A stretch of 64,000 bases of DNA, taken from NCBI RefSeq assembly GCF_916618915.1, contig NZ_CAKAKE010000001.1:310001-374000 (forward strand). The letters run 5' to 3'. This stretch comes from Stenotrophomonas sp. Marseille-Q4652 (GTDB taxonomy: Bacteria > Pseudomonadota > Gammaproteobacteria > Xanthomonadales > Xanthomonadaceae). Below, piece by piece: positions 53,012-60,990 of the stretch. The notes under the pieces were generated by a model, which searched no databases, was not told the origin of the DNA, and worked only from the letters and a program-made list of their open reading frames with translations. The position numbers were made by a program, and so were the translations under genes. How positions within the stretch are numbered: position 1 is the stretch's first letter; every line of letters begins with the position of its first letter.

Positions 53012-53305
53012 ATGCGGAAATGCTGCGCGCTGGTGCTGTCGGGCCTGTTCCTGGTGCTTGCTGCCTGTGCGCAGCCGCCGCGCGGTGCGTGGACCGATGA
53101 GGCCGGGGCCGGCCGCTATGTGTTTGGTGACGATGGCCAGGTCAGCATCAGCCTGGCCGGTGCCCAGCATCAGGGCCGCTACACCCGCCAGGACGAGCGG
53201 GTGCGCATCGAGCTGGCCACGGGCTCGGTGCTGGAGTTCCAGCTGCAGGACGACGGCAGCCTGCTGGGCCCGATGGGCGTTCGACTGCGTCCGGTGGACG
53301 AGTGA
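53012..53305 (+). CDS. Hypothetical small lipoprotein
   Basis: A 97-residue protein with signal segment ALVLSGLFLVLAAC (lipobox Cys18). The mature part is rich in beta-type residues (GRYVFGDDGQVSISLAGAQHQGRYT) and may be a small beta-barrel or meander. No family was recognised. An ATG at 53006 gives two more residues. The HDOD gene starts 76 bases later. Confidence 0.65.
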   Translation: MRKCCALVLSGLFLVLAACAQPPRGAWTDEAGAGRYVFGDDGQVSISLAGAQHQGRYTRQDERVRIELATGSVLEFQLQDDGSLLGPMGVRLRPVDE

Positions 53306-53381
53306 CCCTGGCCGGCGGCGACACCGGCCGACAGCCCTTCAGTCCTGTCTCCTGCAGCCGATACCGACGGCGGTCCCCTGC

Positions 53382-54491
53382 ATGAATCCTCCGAGCCTCC
53401 CGATGGTGCCCTTGCTTGCCGCATTGACTGCTGCCGCCATGGCGATCCTGGTGTTCGTCGTGTCGCGCGCCGCACGCCGGCACGACTCGACCGAAGAAAA
53501 GGTGCGGCCCAGCCGTTCACGCTGGTCCGGCGATCCGGTTGCCGCAAAGGCGGTGACTTCGGCTTTTGATCCAGCGGTGCTGGCCGATGTCCGCGGCCGG
53601 CTGCTGGCGATGGCGCTGGAGGCCGCCCAGCCACATGCTGCGGAGGAACAGGTCGCGCATGACGAGGCCGCCGCCGGTGCCGGTGCCGTGCTGGCGCGGC
53701 TGGACCTGTCACCACGCTACACGCCGCGTCGCCCGCACCTGCTGCCGCAGCTGGTGCAGACGGTGAACGATGCCGATTCCTCGGCCCGCGAGATCGCCGG
53801 AATCATTGCCCAGGACCCGGTGCTGGTCGGTAACCTGCTGCGCATCGCCAACAGTCCGCTGTACCGCCTGCAGGCGCGCCCGGTGGAAAGCATCGAACGT
53901 GCGGTGACCCTGCTGGGCACCGACGGCATCCGCCAGATCATTTCCGCCGCGCTGGTGCAGCCGGTGATGAAGCTCGGCGGCAGCGCCTTCCCGCAGTTCC
54001 AGTCGGTGGTGTGGGAGCACTCGCTGCTGGCCGGCGCCGCAGCGGCCGACCATGCCCGCGCGATCGGCCGCGAGGACGGACTGCCGGCCCAGTTGCTGGC
54101 GCTGCTGCATGGCCTGGCCGGGGTCGTGGTGGTGCAGGTACTGCTGGACGAATACGAGCGTCGTCCTGGCCTGGTGCCCTCGGCCACGGTGGCACGCGCA
54201 CTGCTGCAACAGTGGGTGCCGGTCACCGCAGAACGCATTGCCGAGCGCTGGGCGCTGCCCGATCCGCTGCGCGACGCACTGCGCGCGGCTGTCGACGGCA
54301 GTGGCAGTTCGGTCTCGCTGGCGCGCTCGCTGGAGTTCGGCCAGGTGGCGGCCACGCTCACCCTCCAGTGCCGTCGCGGCGAGCTGGAGGAATCCGAAGC
54401 ACTGGCCATCCTTGGCGCGCGCGAATCGCAGTCCCACGCCACGCAGTGGATCTGGCGCCGGCTGCGTGCCTCGGAGCAGGACGCAGCCTGA
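53382..54491 (+). CDS. HDOD domain protein with N-terminal membrane anchor
   Basis: A 369-residue protein. One membrane segment near the N-terminus (PMVPLLAALTAAAMAILVFVVS) is followed by a variable linker and an HDOD domain from about residue 110, with IIAQDPVLVGNLLRIANSPLY and SIERAVTLLGTDGIRQII. HDOD proteins are degenerate HD-domain signalling proteins, often linked to cyclic di-GMP or twitching in xanthomonads. The domain keeps few HD metal ligands, as usual. The exact role is not visible. Convergent with the cls-like gene. Confidence 0.85.
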   Translation: MNPPSLPMVPLLAALTAAAMAILVFVVSRAARRHDSTEEKVRPSRSRWSGDPVAAKAVTSAFDPAVLADVRGRLLAMALEAAQPHAAEEQVAHDEAAAGAGAVLARLDLSPRYTPRRPHLLPQLVQTVNDADSSAREIAGIIAQDPVLVGNLLRIANSPLYRLQARPVESIERAVTLLGTDGIRQIISAALVQPVMKLGGSAFPQFQSVVWEHSLLAGAAAADHARAIGREDGLPAQLLALLHGLAGVVVVQVLLDEYERRPGLVPSATVARALLQQWVPVTAERIAERWALPDPLRDALRAAVDGSGSSVSLARSLEFGQVAATLTLQCRRGELEESEALAILGARESQSHATQWIWRRLRASEQDAA

Positions 54492-54498
54492 CCGGCGC

Positions 54499-56055
54499 CT
54501 ACAGTTGCGATTCGATCGGCAGCCAGCCCAGCAGCCACACCATCGAACGCATGCCCCAGCCGGTATCCGGCTCGGTATCGAGCACGGTTGGCGGTTCGGC
54601 ATCGCGGTCGAGCCAGCGCAGGTGGCCTTCCCCGTCCAGGAACACCCAGTAGCTCTGGGCGGGGTCGGCGAGGTGCAGGTATTCCTCGACCAGCCGGCGG
54701 CCGATCTCCGGGTCATCGAAGATCACGCCCATCTCGGTGTTGAGGTAGACCGAGCGCGGGTCCAGGTTGAACGAGCCGACGAAGCCGCGGCGGTCGTCGA
54801 CCACGAAGGCCTTGGTATGCAGGCTGGCGCCGCTGCTGCCGAACACGCCGGCGCGGTCCACCTTGCCCTGGGCCTTGAGCTCGTACAGCTTCACGCCTGA
54901 CCTGAGCAGGTCCTCGCGGTAGCGCTTGTAGCCGCTGTGCACCGCGGCCACGTCATTGGCGGCCAGCGAGTTGGTGATGATGCCGACGTTGACGCCGCGC
55001 TGGACCATGCGGGAAAACGCCTCGCTGCCGGCATCGCCGGGCACGAAATAGGGCGAGATCAGCAGCGCCTTGCGCTGGGCCGAACGCAGTTCCTCGCCCA
55101 GCTGCTGCACCAGCCACTGCGATTCGTTGTCCTGCCCCTTTTTCAGCGGCGGGTCGGAGACGATGGCGACGCGGTCGCTCCAGGTCAACGGCATCTCGCG
55201 GGCCAGGTACTGGCCGATCGACGGCGAGCGCGCCACCCGAGCGAGGAAGACCCTGGCGCCGGGCTGCTGGCTCAGCCGCCTGCTGCCCTCCACCAGTTTT
55301 TGCATCTCCGTCGGGGTGTGGTGCACCAGCGTGCCGATCGGCACCGCCGCGGCGCTGTTCCAGAAACGGTCGAAGATGATCGAGGCCTGCTCCACGGCCG
55401 GGCCGGCAACCAGCAGGTCGAGATCGCGGAAGTTGACGTCGTTGCGGGCGTCGAAATACTCCTCGCCGATGTTGCGTCCGCCCACCACGGCGACGCGACC
55501 GTCGGCGATCCACGCCTTGTTGTGCATGCGGTAGTTGATGCTGAAGATCCGCTGCACCATCTCCACCAGCCGCCACAGGCCCTCGCGGTTGCGGAACGGG
55601 TTGTAGACGCGCAGCTCGATGTTGGGATGGGCATCAAGCGCGGCCAGCTGCAGGTCCATCCGCTTGGTGTTCATGTCATCGAGCAGGATGCGCACGCGCA
55701 CGCCGCGCTCGGCCGCGGCGTGGATCTCACGGGCCAGCAGGTGGCCGGTAAGGTCGTTCTTCCACATGTAGTACTGCAGGTCCAGGCTGCGCCCGGCGTC
55801 GCGCGCGGTGACCGCGCGCACGGCAAAGGCATCCACGCCGGTGGAGACGAAGCCGATGCCGGATTTGCCGGGATGCCGGGCCAGTTCCGGAGCCAGCGCC
55901 CGGTCGATGGCGGTCTGCGCCGGCTGCACCGGCAGCGCATGTCCGGGCTGGCCCATCGATTGCGGGGTCAGGTGGTCGGCCAGCAGCAGGCCGCTGGTCA
56001 CCAGCACGAACAGGACCAACAGTACGAACAGCAGGCAGCGCAGCAGGCGGCGCAT
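54499..56055 (-). CDS. Cardiolipin synthase-like phospholipase D family protein (ClsC type)
   Basis: A 518-residue membrane-anchored enzyme with two HKD motifs: HNKAWIADGRVAVVGGRNIGEEYF near residue 180 and HTKAFVVDDRRGFVGSFNLDPRS near residue 415. One N-terminal membrane helix (about residues 5-26) precedes the catalytic domains. The arrangement resembles E. coli ClsC/YmdC, which makes cardiolipin from phosphatidylglycerol plus phosphatidylethanolamine. The usual ClsC partner YmdB is not adjacent. GGAG lies seven bases before the ATG. Confidence 0.85.
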   Translation of the reverse strand: MRRLLRCLLFVLLVLFVLVTSGLLLADHLTPQSMGQPGHALPVQPAQTAIDRALAPELARHPGKSGIGFVSTGVDAFAVRAVTARDAGRSLDLQYYMWKNDLTGHLLAREIHAAAERGVRVRILLDDMNTKRMDLQLAALDAHPNIELRVYNPFRNREGLWRLVEMVQRIFSINYRMHNKAWIADGRVAVVGGRNIGEEYFDARNDVNFRDLDLLVAGPAVEQASIIFDRFWNSAAAVPIGTLVHHTPTEMQKLVEGSRRLSQQPGARVFLARVARSPSIGQYLAREMPLTWSDRVAIVSDPPLKKGQDNESQWLVQQLGEELRSAQRKALLISPYFVPGDAGSEAFSRMVQRGVNVGIITNSLAANDVAAVHSGYKRYREDLLRSGVKLYELKAQGKVDRAGVFGSSGASLHTKAFVVDDRRGFVGSFNLDPRSVYLNTEMGVIFDDPEIGRRLVEEYLHLADPAQSYWVFLDGEGHLRWLDRDAEPPTVLDTEPDTGWGMRSMVWLLGWLPIESQL

Positions 56056-56118
56056 GGGGTTCTCCAGGAAGAATGGCGACATCCTACCCAAGGCCTGATG
56101 ACGCAGGCGCCACGGCGC

Positions 56119-56826
56119 TCAGAAGCGGCCGTCGCCCAGGTAACGCCACTGGCCTTCGGGCATCTTGCTCAGGCCGATGCGGCCGATGCGCAGGCGGCGG
56201 AGGCCAGTGGCCTCCAGCCCGGCCTGGCGGCACATGTCCTGCAGCTGGCCCGGCTGCACGTCCTTGATCGCAAAGCGCAGGCGGTTCTCGCTCTGCCAGC
56301 TGACCTTGCACGGCGGCAGCGTGCGGCCGCGGTAGGCCAGGCCATGGGCCAGCCTGCTCAGCGCCCACGGACTGGCTGTGCCCTGGACCTCGACCACGAA
56401 TTCCTGTTCCAGCCCCGGCAGGTCTTCCTGCAGCAGCCGGCGCACGCGCCAGTCCTGGCTGAATACCACCAGCCCGCTGGCCATGTCCTCCAGCGGGGCG
56501 AGGGCTACGAGACGCTGGAAATGCCGGTGCAACGGGCGGACGCCGGTCTCGTCGGTCGCGGCGCGCCGGTCCGGCTCCAGCAGGGCGGCGGTGGCCGCCG
56601 CATCGATGCCGGCAGGCTTGTGCAGCAGCAACGTGGCCGGCTCGGCGGCTTCGGCGCTGGCCTCCGGGTCGAGTTTCACCGTCTCGGTGGTGACCATGGT
56701 CTGCGGGGCTTCGACGATCTGGCCGTCCACGCTGACCCAGCCGCCCTCGATGTACTGCCGGGCCTCGGCGCGCGAACAGCCGAGCAGTTCGACCAGGCGC
56801 TTGTCCAGGCGGGTGGGGTGGGTCAT
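56119..56826 (-). CDS. RsuA/RluB/RluF-family protein lacking the catalytic Asp
   Basis: A 235-residue protein with an N-terminal S4 domain (RLDKRLVELLGCSRAEARQ, GGWVSVDGQIV) and a pseudouridine-synthase fold (LLLHKPAG at about 67-73). The motif that should read GRLDxxSxGL is APLEDMASGL: the catalytic Asp is Glu at residue 113 and the Arg before it is Pro. The C-terminal RQIRRM motif is replaced by GQLQDM (193-198). It has probably lost, or greatly altered, pseudouridine-forming activity and may act as an RNA-binding protein. Reading frame intact. Confidence 0.85.
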   Translation of the reverse strand: MTHPTRLDKRLVELLGCSRAEARQYIEGGWVSVDGQIVEAPQTMVTTETVKLDPEASAEAAEPATLLLHKPAGIDAAATAALLEPDRRAATDETGVRPLHRHFQRLVALAPLEDMASGLVVFSQDWRVRRLLQEDLPGLEQEFVVEVQGTASPWALSRLAHGLAYRGRTLPPCKVSWQSENRLRFAIKDVQPGQLQDMCRQAGLEATGLRRLRIGRIGLSKMPEGQWRYLGDGRF

Positions 56827-57028
56827 CGGAACACTCCTTGCGGCGGGGGGCGAGTTTAGCCCCCTCCGGGCACGGGCGGGCCGATTGCGTTACGCCCATG
56901 GCTGGCGCGTAATCGGCCGGTGTCGTCCCGCCGGGGAAAGCGGGACGGCGCGGGGAGAAGGTCCATCCACAGTGCCCGCGCAGCGCCGTCGCCGGCGGCG
57001 TGGCCGCGGGCCGGACAGGGGAGAGATC

Positions 57029-57544
57029 GTGAGCCAGAACGCCTTGATCGCCGTGACCACCGATGCCATCCGCGGCCTGCTGCAGGCCGCCGTGGGTGAG
57101 GCGGCACGGATAACGCTGAGCCATCCGGCGCAGTCGCGCGAAGGCGGTGACGCCCTCGGCCTGCAGTTGCTGCGCATCGGCCTGCCGCCGATGATGCGTT
57201 CGGTGCCGGTGATCGGTGCCGACGGCCGCCGCCTGCACGCGGTGCAGAACCTGCAGCTGGACTACCTGGTCGACCCGCGGACGTCCGATCCGCTGCAGGG
57301 CCAGCACCTGCTGGGCTGTGCGCTGGCCGCGCAGGCGCGGCAGCCCTCGCTGGACGTGCCGGTATTGACGCCGCTGCTGTCACGCCCGGACCTGCTGCAG
57401 AGCCTGCTGCCGGCCGTGCTGGGCATTACCCTGCGCGCGCTGGAGCTGCCGCTAGTGGAGCAGGCCTCGCTGTGGTCGGCGTTGGGTGCACCGGCCCACG
57501 CGGCGCTGTTCTGGCGCGCCGAGGTGACCTGGCAGGCGCAGTAG
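57029..57544 (+). CDS. DUF4255/Pvc16-like protein (orphan)
   Basis: A 171-residue protein. The end LWSALGAPAHAALFWRAEVTW and the middle LQLDYLVDPRTSDPLQGQHLLG resemble the Pvc16_N/DUF4255 domain, which in contractile injection systems and related phage-like particles is a tail-terminator component. No other tail, baseplate or sheath gene is found within 6 kb on either side, so it is an orphan here. The GTG at 57029 was chosen for GGGGAGAG just upstream. The assignment is by pattern recognition and needs a profile search. Confidence 0.65.
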   Translation: MSQNALIAVTTDAIRGLLQAAVGEAARITLSHPAQSREGGDALGLQLLRIGLPPMMRSVPVIGADGRRLHAVQNLQLDYLVDPRTSDPLQGQHLLGCALAAQARQPSLDVPVLTPLLSRPDLLQSLLPAVLGITLRALELPLVEQASLWSALGAPAHAALFWRAEVTWQAQ

Positions 57545-57547
57545 CGC

Positions 57548-58045
57548 TCAGCGCCCGCTGCAGTCCAAGTGGGTCAGGTACAGGCGCAGGTCGAATTCGA
57601 GCTGGTGGTAGTCCGGTTCCATGTGCCGGCACAGCTGGTAGAAGGCCTTGTTGTGGTCAGCCTCCTTCAGGTGCGCCAGCTCGTGCACCACGATCATCCT
57701 CAGGAACGCGGCCGGGGCGTCGCGGAACACGCTGGCGATGCGGATCTCGCGGCTGGCCTTGAGCCGGCTGCCCTGCACGCGGGACACCGTGGTGTGGGTA
57801 CCCAGCGCATGCTTGAGCACCTGCAGGCGGTTGTCGTAGAGCACCTTGCCCAGCGGCGCGGACTGGCGCAGGTAGCGGTCCTTCAGGTCCTGCACGTAGT
57901 CATACAGCTGGCGGTCGTTGCGCACCGCGTGCGGCTCGGGATGGCGCTGCTGGATCACCGCGCCCAGCTGGTCCTGCTCGATCAGGATGCGCACCTTGTC
58001 CAGCACGTGCGGTGGATAGCCACCCAGGTACTTCAGTGCTTGCAT
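57548..58045 (-). CDS. YgjP-like M48 family metallopeptidase
   Basis: A 165-residue protein of the YgjP/SprT-like zinc peptidase group. The zinc motif is VVHELAHLKEADHNKAFYQL (HExxH at about 116-120, then a third His), and DYHQLEFDLRLYL follows. The N-terminus MQALKYLGGYPPHVLDKV is typical. In E. coli, YgjP has been reported as a UTP-related phosphohydrolase, but the family is annotated as a peptidase, so the activity is uncertain. Convergent with the preceding gene (four bases). Confidence 0.82.
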   Translation of the reverse strand: MQALKYLGGYPPHVLDKVRILIEQDQLGAVIQQRHPEPHAVRNDRQLYDYVQDLKDRYLRQSAPLGKVLYDNRLQVLKHALGTHTTVSRVQGSRLKASREIRIASVFRDAPAAFLRMIVVHELAHLKEADHNKAFYQLCRHMEPDYHQLEFDLRLYLTHLDCSGR

Positions 58046-58113
58046 CGGCTCGGTGGGGACGTCGCGGGAAGGGGCCAGTATGATGACATCCCGGCAACAA
58101 CCCACGTACGCAC

Positions 58114-58668
58114 ATGGCCAAGGCCAACCCCCTCCAGGAACAACTGCTCAAGGCCGGTCTGGTCAAGAAGTCCGCCGTGGCCCAGGTCGCGCGCGAGCAG
58201 GTCAAGGCCGCCCACGCCAAGGGCCCGAAGGGGCCGAGCCAGAGCCAGATCGAGGCCGAGCGCGCCCGCGCCGAGAAGGCCGAGCGTGACCGCCAGATCG
58301 CCGCCGAGCGCAACGCCCAGCGCCGTGCCGCCGAACTGCGCGCCCAGGCCCGGCAGATCATCAACGACAAGCGCGTGCCGCTGACCGGCGAGGTGGAATA
58401 CCGCTTCGAGCACGGTGGGGCGATCCGCACCCTGCTGATAACCGAGGCATTGCGCAAGCAGGTGATCGACGCGGCCCTGGTGGTCGTGGTCCACGGTGAC
58501 GGCTACGCGCTGCTGCCGCGCGCGGCTGCGGTCAAGGTGCGTGAGCGCGACGAAAGCCTGGTCGCGCTGGACAACGCCGCGCGTGACTACGTCGAACCGT
58601 CCACCGGCAATGCCGAGGACGACGCCTACTACGCGCAGTTCCAGGTGCCCGACGACCTGGTCTGGTAA
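58114..58668 (+). CDS. DUF2058 family nucleoid/RNA-associated protein (YaiL-like)
   Basis: A 184-residue protein of the DUF2058/YaiL family. The N-terminal half is a highly charged helix (ERARAEKAERDRQIAAERNAQ), and the C-terminal half is a small domain (VEYRFEHGGAIRTLLIT, AALVVVVHGDGYALLPR, DDAYYAQFQVPDDLVW). E. coli YaiL is described as a nucleoprotein. It is divergent from the YgjP gene and is followed by the katB promoter region. Confidence 0.82.
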   Translation: MAKANPLQEQLLKAGLVKKSAVAQVAREQVKAAHAKGPKGPSQSQIEAERARAEKAERDRQIAAERNAQRRAAELRAQARQIINDKRVPLTGEVEYRFEHGGAIRTLLITEALRKQVIDAALVVVVHGDGYALLPRAAAVKVRERDESLVALDNAARDYVEPSTGNAEDDAYYAQFQVPDDLVW

Positions 58669-58704
58669 GCGTTTGGCGGGGCTTGCAGACCCGCGTTTTC
58701 TTTA

Positions 58705-58733
58705 ATCGGATATGGCTATTGCTGGCATCCGAT
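58705..58733. promoter_or_regulatory. Inverted repeat upstream of katB, candidate peroxide-regulator operator
   Basis: ATCGGAT and ATCCGAT form a perfect 7-bp dyad 15 bases apart, centred on 58719 around the 9-base core GCTATTGCT. The katG operator has the same core at its dyad centre (8331). It ends 62 bases before the katB ATG. Confidence 0.55.
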
Positions 58734-58795
58734 CATTCGATTTCCCAGCGGCGTCCTGAATGGGAATCCTTGCAGCCCTCGCAAGGAGTCCCTTC

Positions 58796-60322
58796 ATGAA
58801 GAAAAGCCCCCTGTTCCTCGCGCTTGCCCTGGCAGGCGCCGCGCTGGCCAACACTGTCGTTGCCGGCAACCTGACCCGCGACAACGGCGCCCTGGTCGGC
58901 GACAACCAGAACTCGCAGACCGCCGGGGCCAACGGCCCGGTCCTGCTGCAGGACGTGCACCTGATCCAGAAGCTGCAGCGCTTCGACCGCGAGCGCATCC
59001 CCGAGCGCGTGGTCCACGCCCGTGGCACCGGCGCCTATGGCGTGTTCACCGCCTCGGAAGACCTGTCCGAGCTGACCCAGGCCTCGCTGTTCACCGCCGG
59101 CAAGCAGACGCCGGTGTTCGTCCGCTTCTCCTCGGTGGTGCACGGCAACCACAGCCCGGAAACCCTGCGTGACCCGCGCGGTTTCGCGGTCAAGTTCTAC
59201 ACCGAGCAGGGCAACTGGGACCTGGTCGGCAACAACTTCCCGACCTTCTTCATCCGTGATGCCATCAAGTTCCCCGACATGGTCCACGCCTTCAAGCCGG
59301 ACCCGGACAAGAACTACGGCACCAACAAGACCCTGTTCGACTTCTTCCAGCACGTGCCGGAAGCGACCCGTACCCTGACCCTGCTGTTCTCCAACGAGGG
59401 CACCCCGGCCAGCTACCGCGAGATGGACGGCTCCTCGGTCCACGCCTACAAGCTGGTCGATGGCGAGGGCAAGTTCCGCTACGTCAAGTTCACCTGGAAG
59501 AGCCAGCAGGGCGTGCGCAACCACGACCCGAAGCAGGCCGAAATGGTGCAGGGCAAGGACTTCAACCACATGTCGCGCGACCTGATCGAAGCGATCAACG
59601 CCGGCAAGTTCCCCAAGTGGGACCTGTACCTGCAGGTGCTGGAAGCCGACCAGCTGGCCAGGTTCGAGTTCGATCCGCTGGACGCCACCAAGATCTGGCC
59701 GGAATCGCTGGTTCCGGCCCGCAAGATCGGCACGATGGAGTTGAACCGCAACCCGGCCAACATCTTCCAGGAAACCGAGCAGGTCGCGATGGCCCCGGCC
59801 AACACCATTCCGGGCATCGAGCCGTCGGAAGACCGCCTGCTGCAGGGCCGCGTGTTCTCCTACGCCGACACCCAGATGTACCGCCTGGGCGCCAACCACA
59901 TGCAGCTGCCGATCAACCGTCCGCTGGTCAAGATCAACTCGAACAACCAGAACGGCGCGATGAACGTTGGTGCGCGCAGCGGTGAAGTGAACTACGAGCC
60001 GAGCAGCAACCAGCCGCGACCGCAGGTGCCCACCGCCCGCTACAGCAACCTGCCGCTGGAAGGCGTCACCCAGCAGCGCAAGATCGCCCGCGAGCAGAAC
60101 TTCAAGCAGGCCGGCGAGCTGTTCCGCAGCTATGACAAGAAGATGCAGGCCGACCTGATCCAGTCGCTGGGTTCAGCGCTGAGTGAGGCCGACGATGCGG
60201 CCAGGTACGCCATGCTGTCGTACTTCTACAAGGCCGATGCCAGGTACGGCGAAGGCCTGACCCGCGTGGCCAAGGGCGATCTGGCCCGCGTCCGTGAACT
60301 GGCTTCCAGGCTGGTCGACTGA
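58796..60322 (+). CDS. katB: Periplasmic catalase KatB
   Basis: A 508-residue monofunctional haem catalase with a signal peptide (about residues 1-24), so it acts in the periplasm. The distal His is H74 in RVVHARGTGAYGVF, distal Asn lies in GNNFPTFFIRD, and the proximal Tyr is in RVFSYADTQMYRLGANH. The C-terminal region LFRSYDKKMQADLIQSLGSAL is typical of KatB. It should protect the envelope from external peroxide. ankB is 57 bases downstream, as in Pseudomonas, and a dyad candidate operator lies upstream. Confidence 0.95.
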   Translation: MKKSPLFLALALAGAALANTVVAGNLTRDNGALVGDNQNSQTAGANGPVLLQDVHLIQKLQRFDRERIPERVVHARGTGAYGVFTASEDLSELTQASLFTAGKQTPVFVRFSSVVHGNHSPETLRDPRGFAVKFYTEQGNWDLVGNNFPTFFIRDAIKFPDMVHAFKPDPDKNYGTNKTLFDFFQHVPEATRTLTLLFSNEGTPASYREMDGSSVHAYKLVDGEGKFRYVKFTWKSQQGVRNHDPKQAEMVQGKDFNHMSRDLIEAINAGKFPKWDLYLQVLEADQLARFEFDPLDATKIWPESLVPARKIGTMELNRNPANIFQETEQVAMAPANTIPGIEPSEDRLLQGRVFSYADTQMYRLGANHMQLPINRPLVKINSNNQNGAMNVGARSGEVNYEPSSNQPRPQVPTARYSNLPLEGVTQQRKIAREQNFKQAGELFRSYDKKMQADLIQSLGSALSEADDAARYAMLSYFYKADARYGEGLTRVAKGDLARVRELASRLVD

Positions 60323-60379
60323 TGTCTCCCGGCCGGGCGGCTGCACGCCGCCCGGTCCGGACTGTCGTGAGGAAACGAG

Positions 60380-60937
60380 ATGAAGCGAACCTTTGCCCTG
60401 GTGTTGTCCGCCCTGCTGGGCCTGGCCAGCCTGCCGGCCCTGGCCGCCGACACCGTTGCGTCCGATCCGGTGGCGCTGCGCCAGCAGCTGGACACCTATC
60501 TTTTCGATGCTGCACGCGCGGGCGACACCGCGATGCTGGCCGAGTTCATCGCCAGCGGCTATGACCTCAATCGCCAGGACGCCAAGGGCTATACCGCCCT
60601 GATCCTGGCCGCCTACAACGGCCGCAAGGCCGCGGTGACCCAGCTGCTCCAGGCCGGCGCCGATCCCTGCGTGGAAGACAAGCGCGGCAACACCGCCTTG
60701 CTGGGCGCGATCTTCAAGGGCGAGATCACGATCTCGCGCCAGCTGATGGCGGCCGAGTGCGCGACCAACCACCGCAACCATGCCGGCCAGACCCCGGCGA
60801 TGTACGCGGTGCTGTTCCAGCGTGCCGAGATCCTGGAGGAGCTGCGCAAGCGCGGCGCCGACATGGACGCGCGCGATGCAGCCGGCAACAGCGTGCAGTC
60901 GCTGGCCCGCGGCGAGTTCGCCCAGCCATCGCGCTGA
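60380..60937 (+). CDS. ankB: Periplasmic ankyrin-repeat protein AnkB
   Basis: A 185-residue protein with a signal peptide (LALAAD cleavage region, about residue 22) and three to four ankyrin repeats. Clear repeat motifs are DAKGYTALILAAYNGRKAAVTQLLQAGADP, KRGNTALLGAIFKG and NHAGQTPAMYAVLFQRAEILEELRKRGAD. In Pseudomonas aeruginosa, AnkB is encoded next to katB and is needed for full periplasmic catalase activity. The order and spacing here argue for the same role. A terminator follows. Confidence 0.9.
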   Translation: MKRTFALVLSALLGLASLPALAADTVASDPVALRQQLDTYLFDAARAGDTAMLAEFIASGYDLNRQDAKGYTALILAAYNGRKAAVTQLLQAGADPCVEDKRGNTALLGAIFKGEITISRQLMAAECATNHRNHAGQTPAMYAVLFQRAEILEELRKRGADMDARDAAGNSVQSLARGEFAQPSR

Positions 60938-60960
60938 GCCTGCTTCCAATGAATGGGTGA

Positions 60961-60985
60961 CACGGCACCGGCGACGGTGCCGTTG
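60961..60985. terminator. Terminator downstream of ankB
   Basis: ACGGCACCG and CGGTGCCGT form a 9-bp stem with a GCGA loop, extended by GAC/GTC. Weak T's follow on the plus strand. It lies between two convergent genes. Confidence 0.65.
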
Positions 60986-60990
60986 TCATG

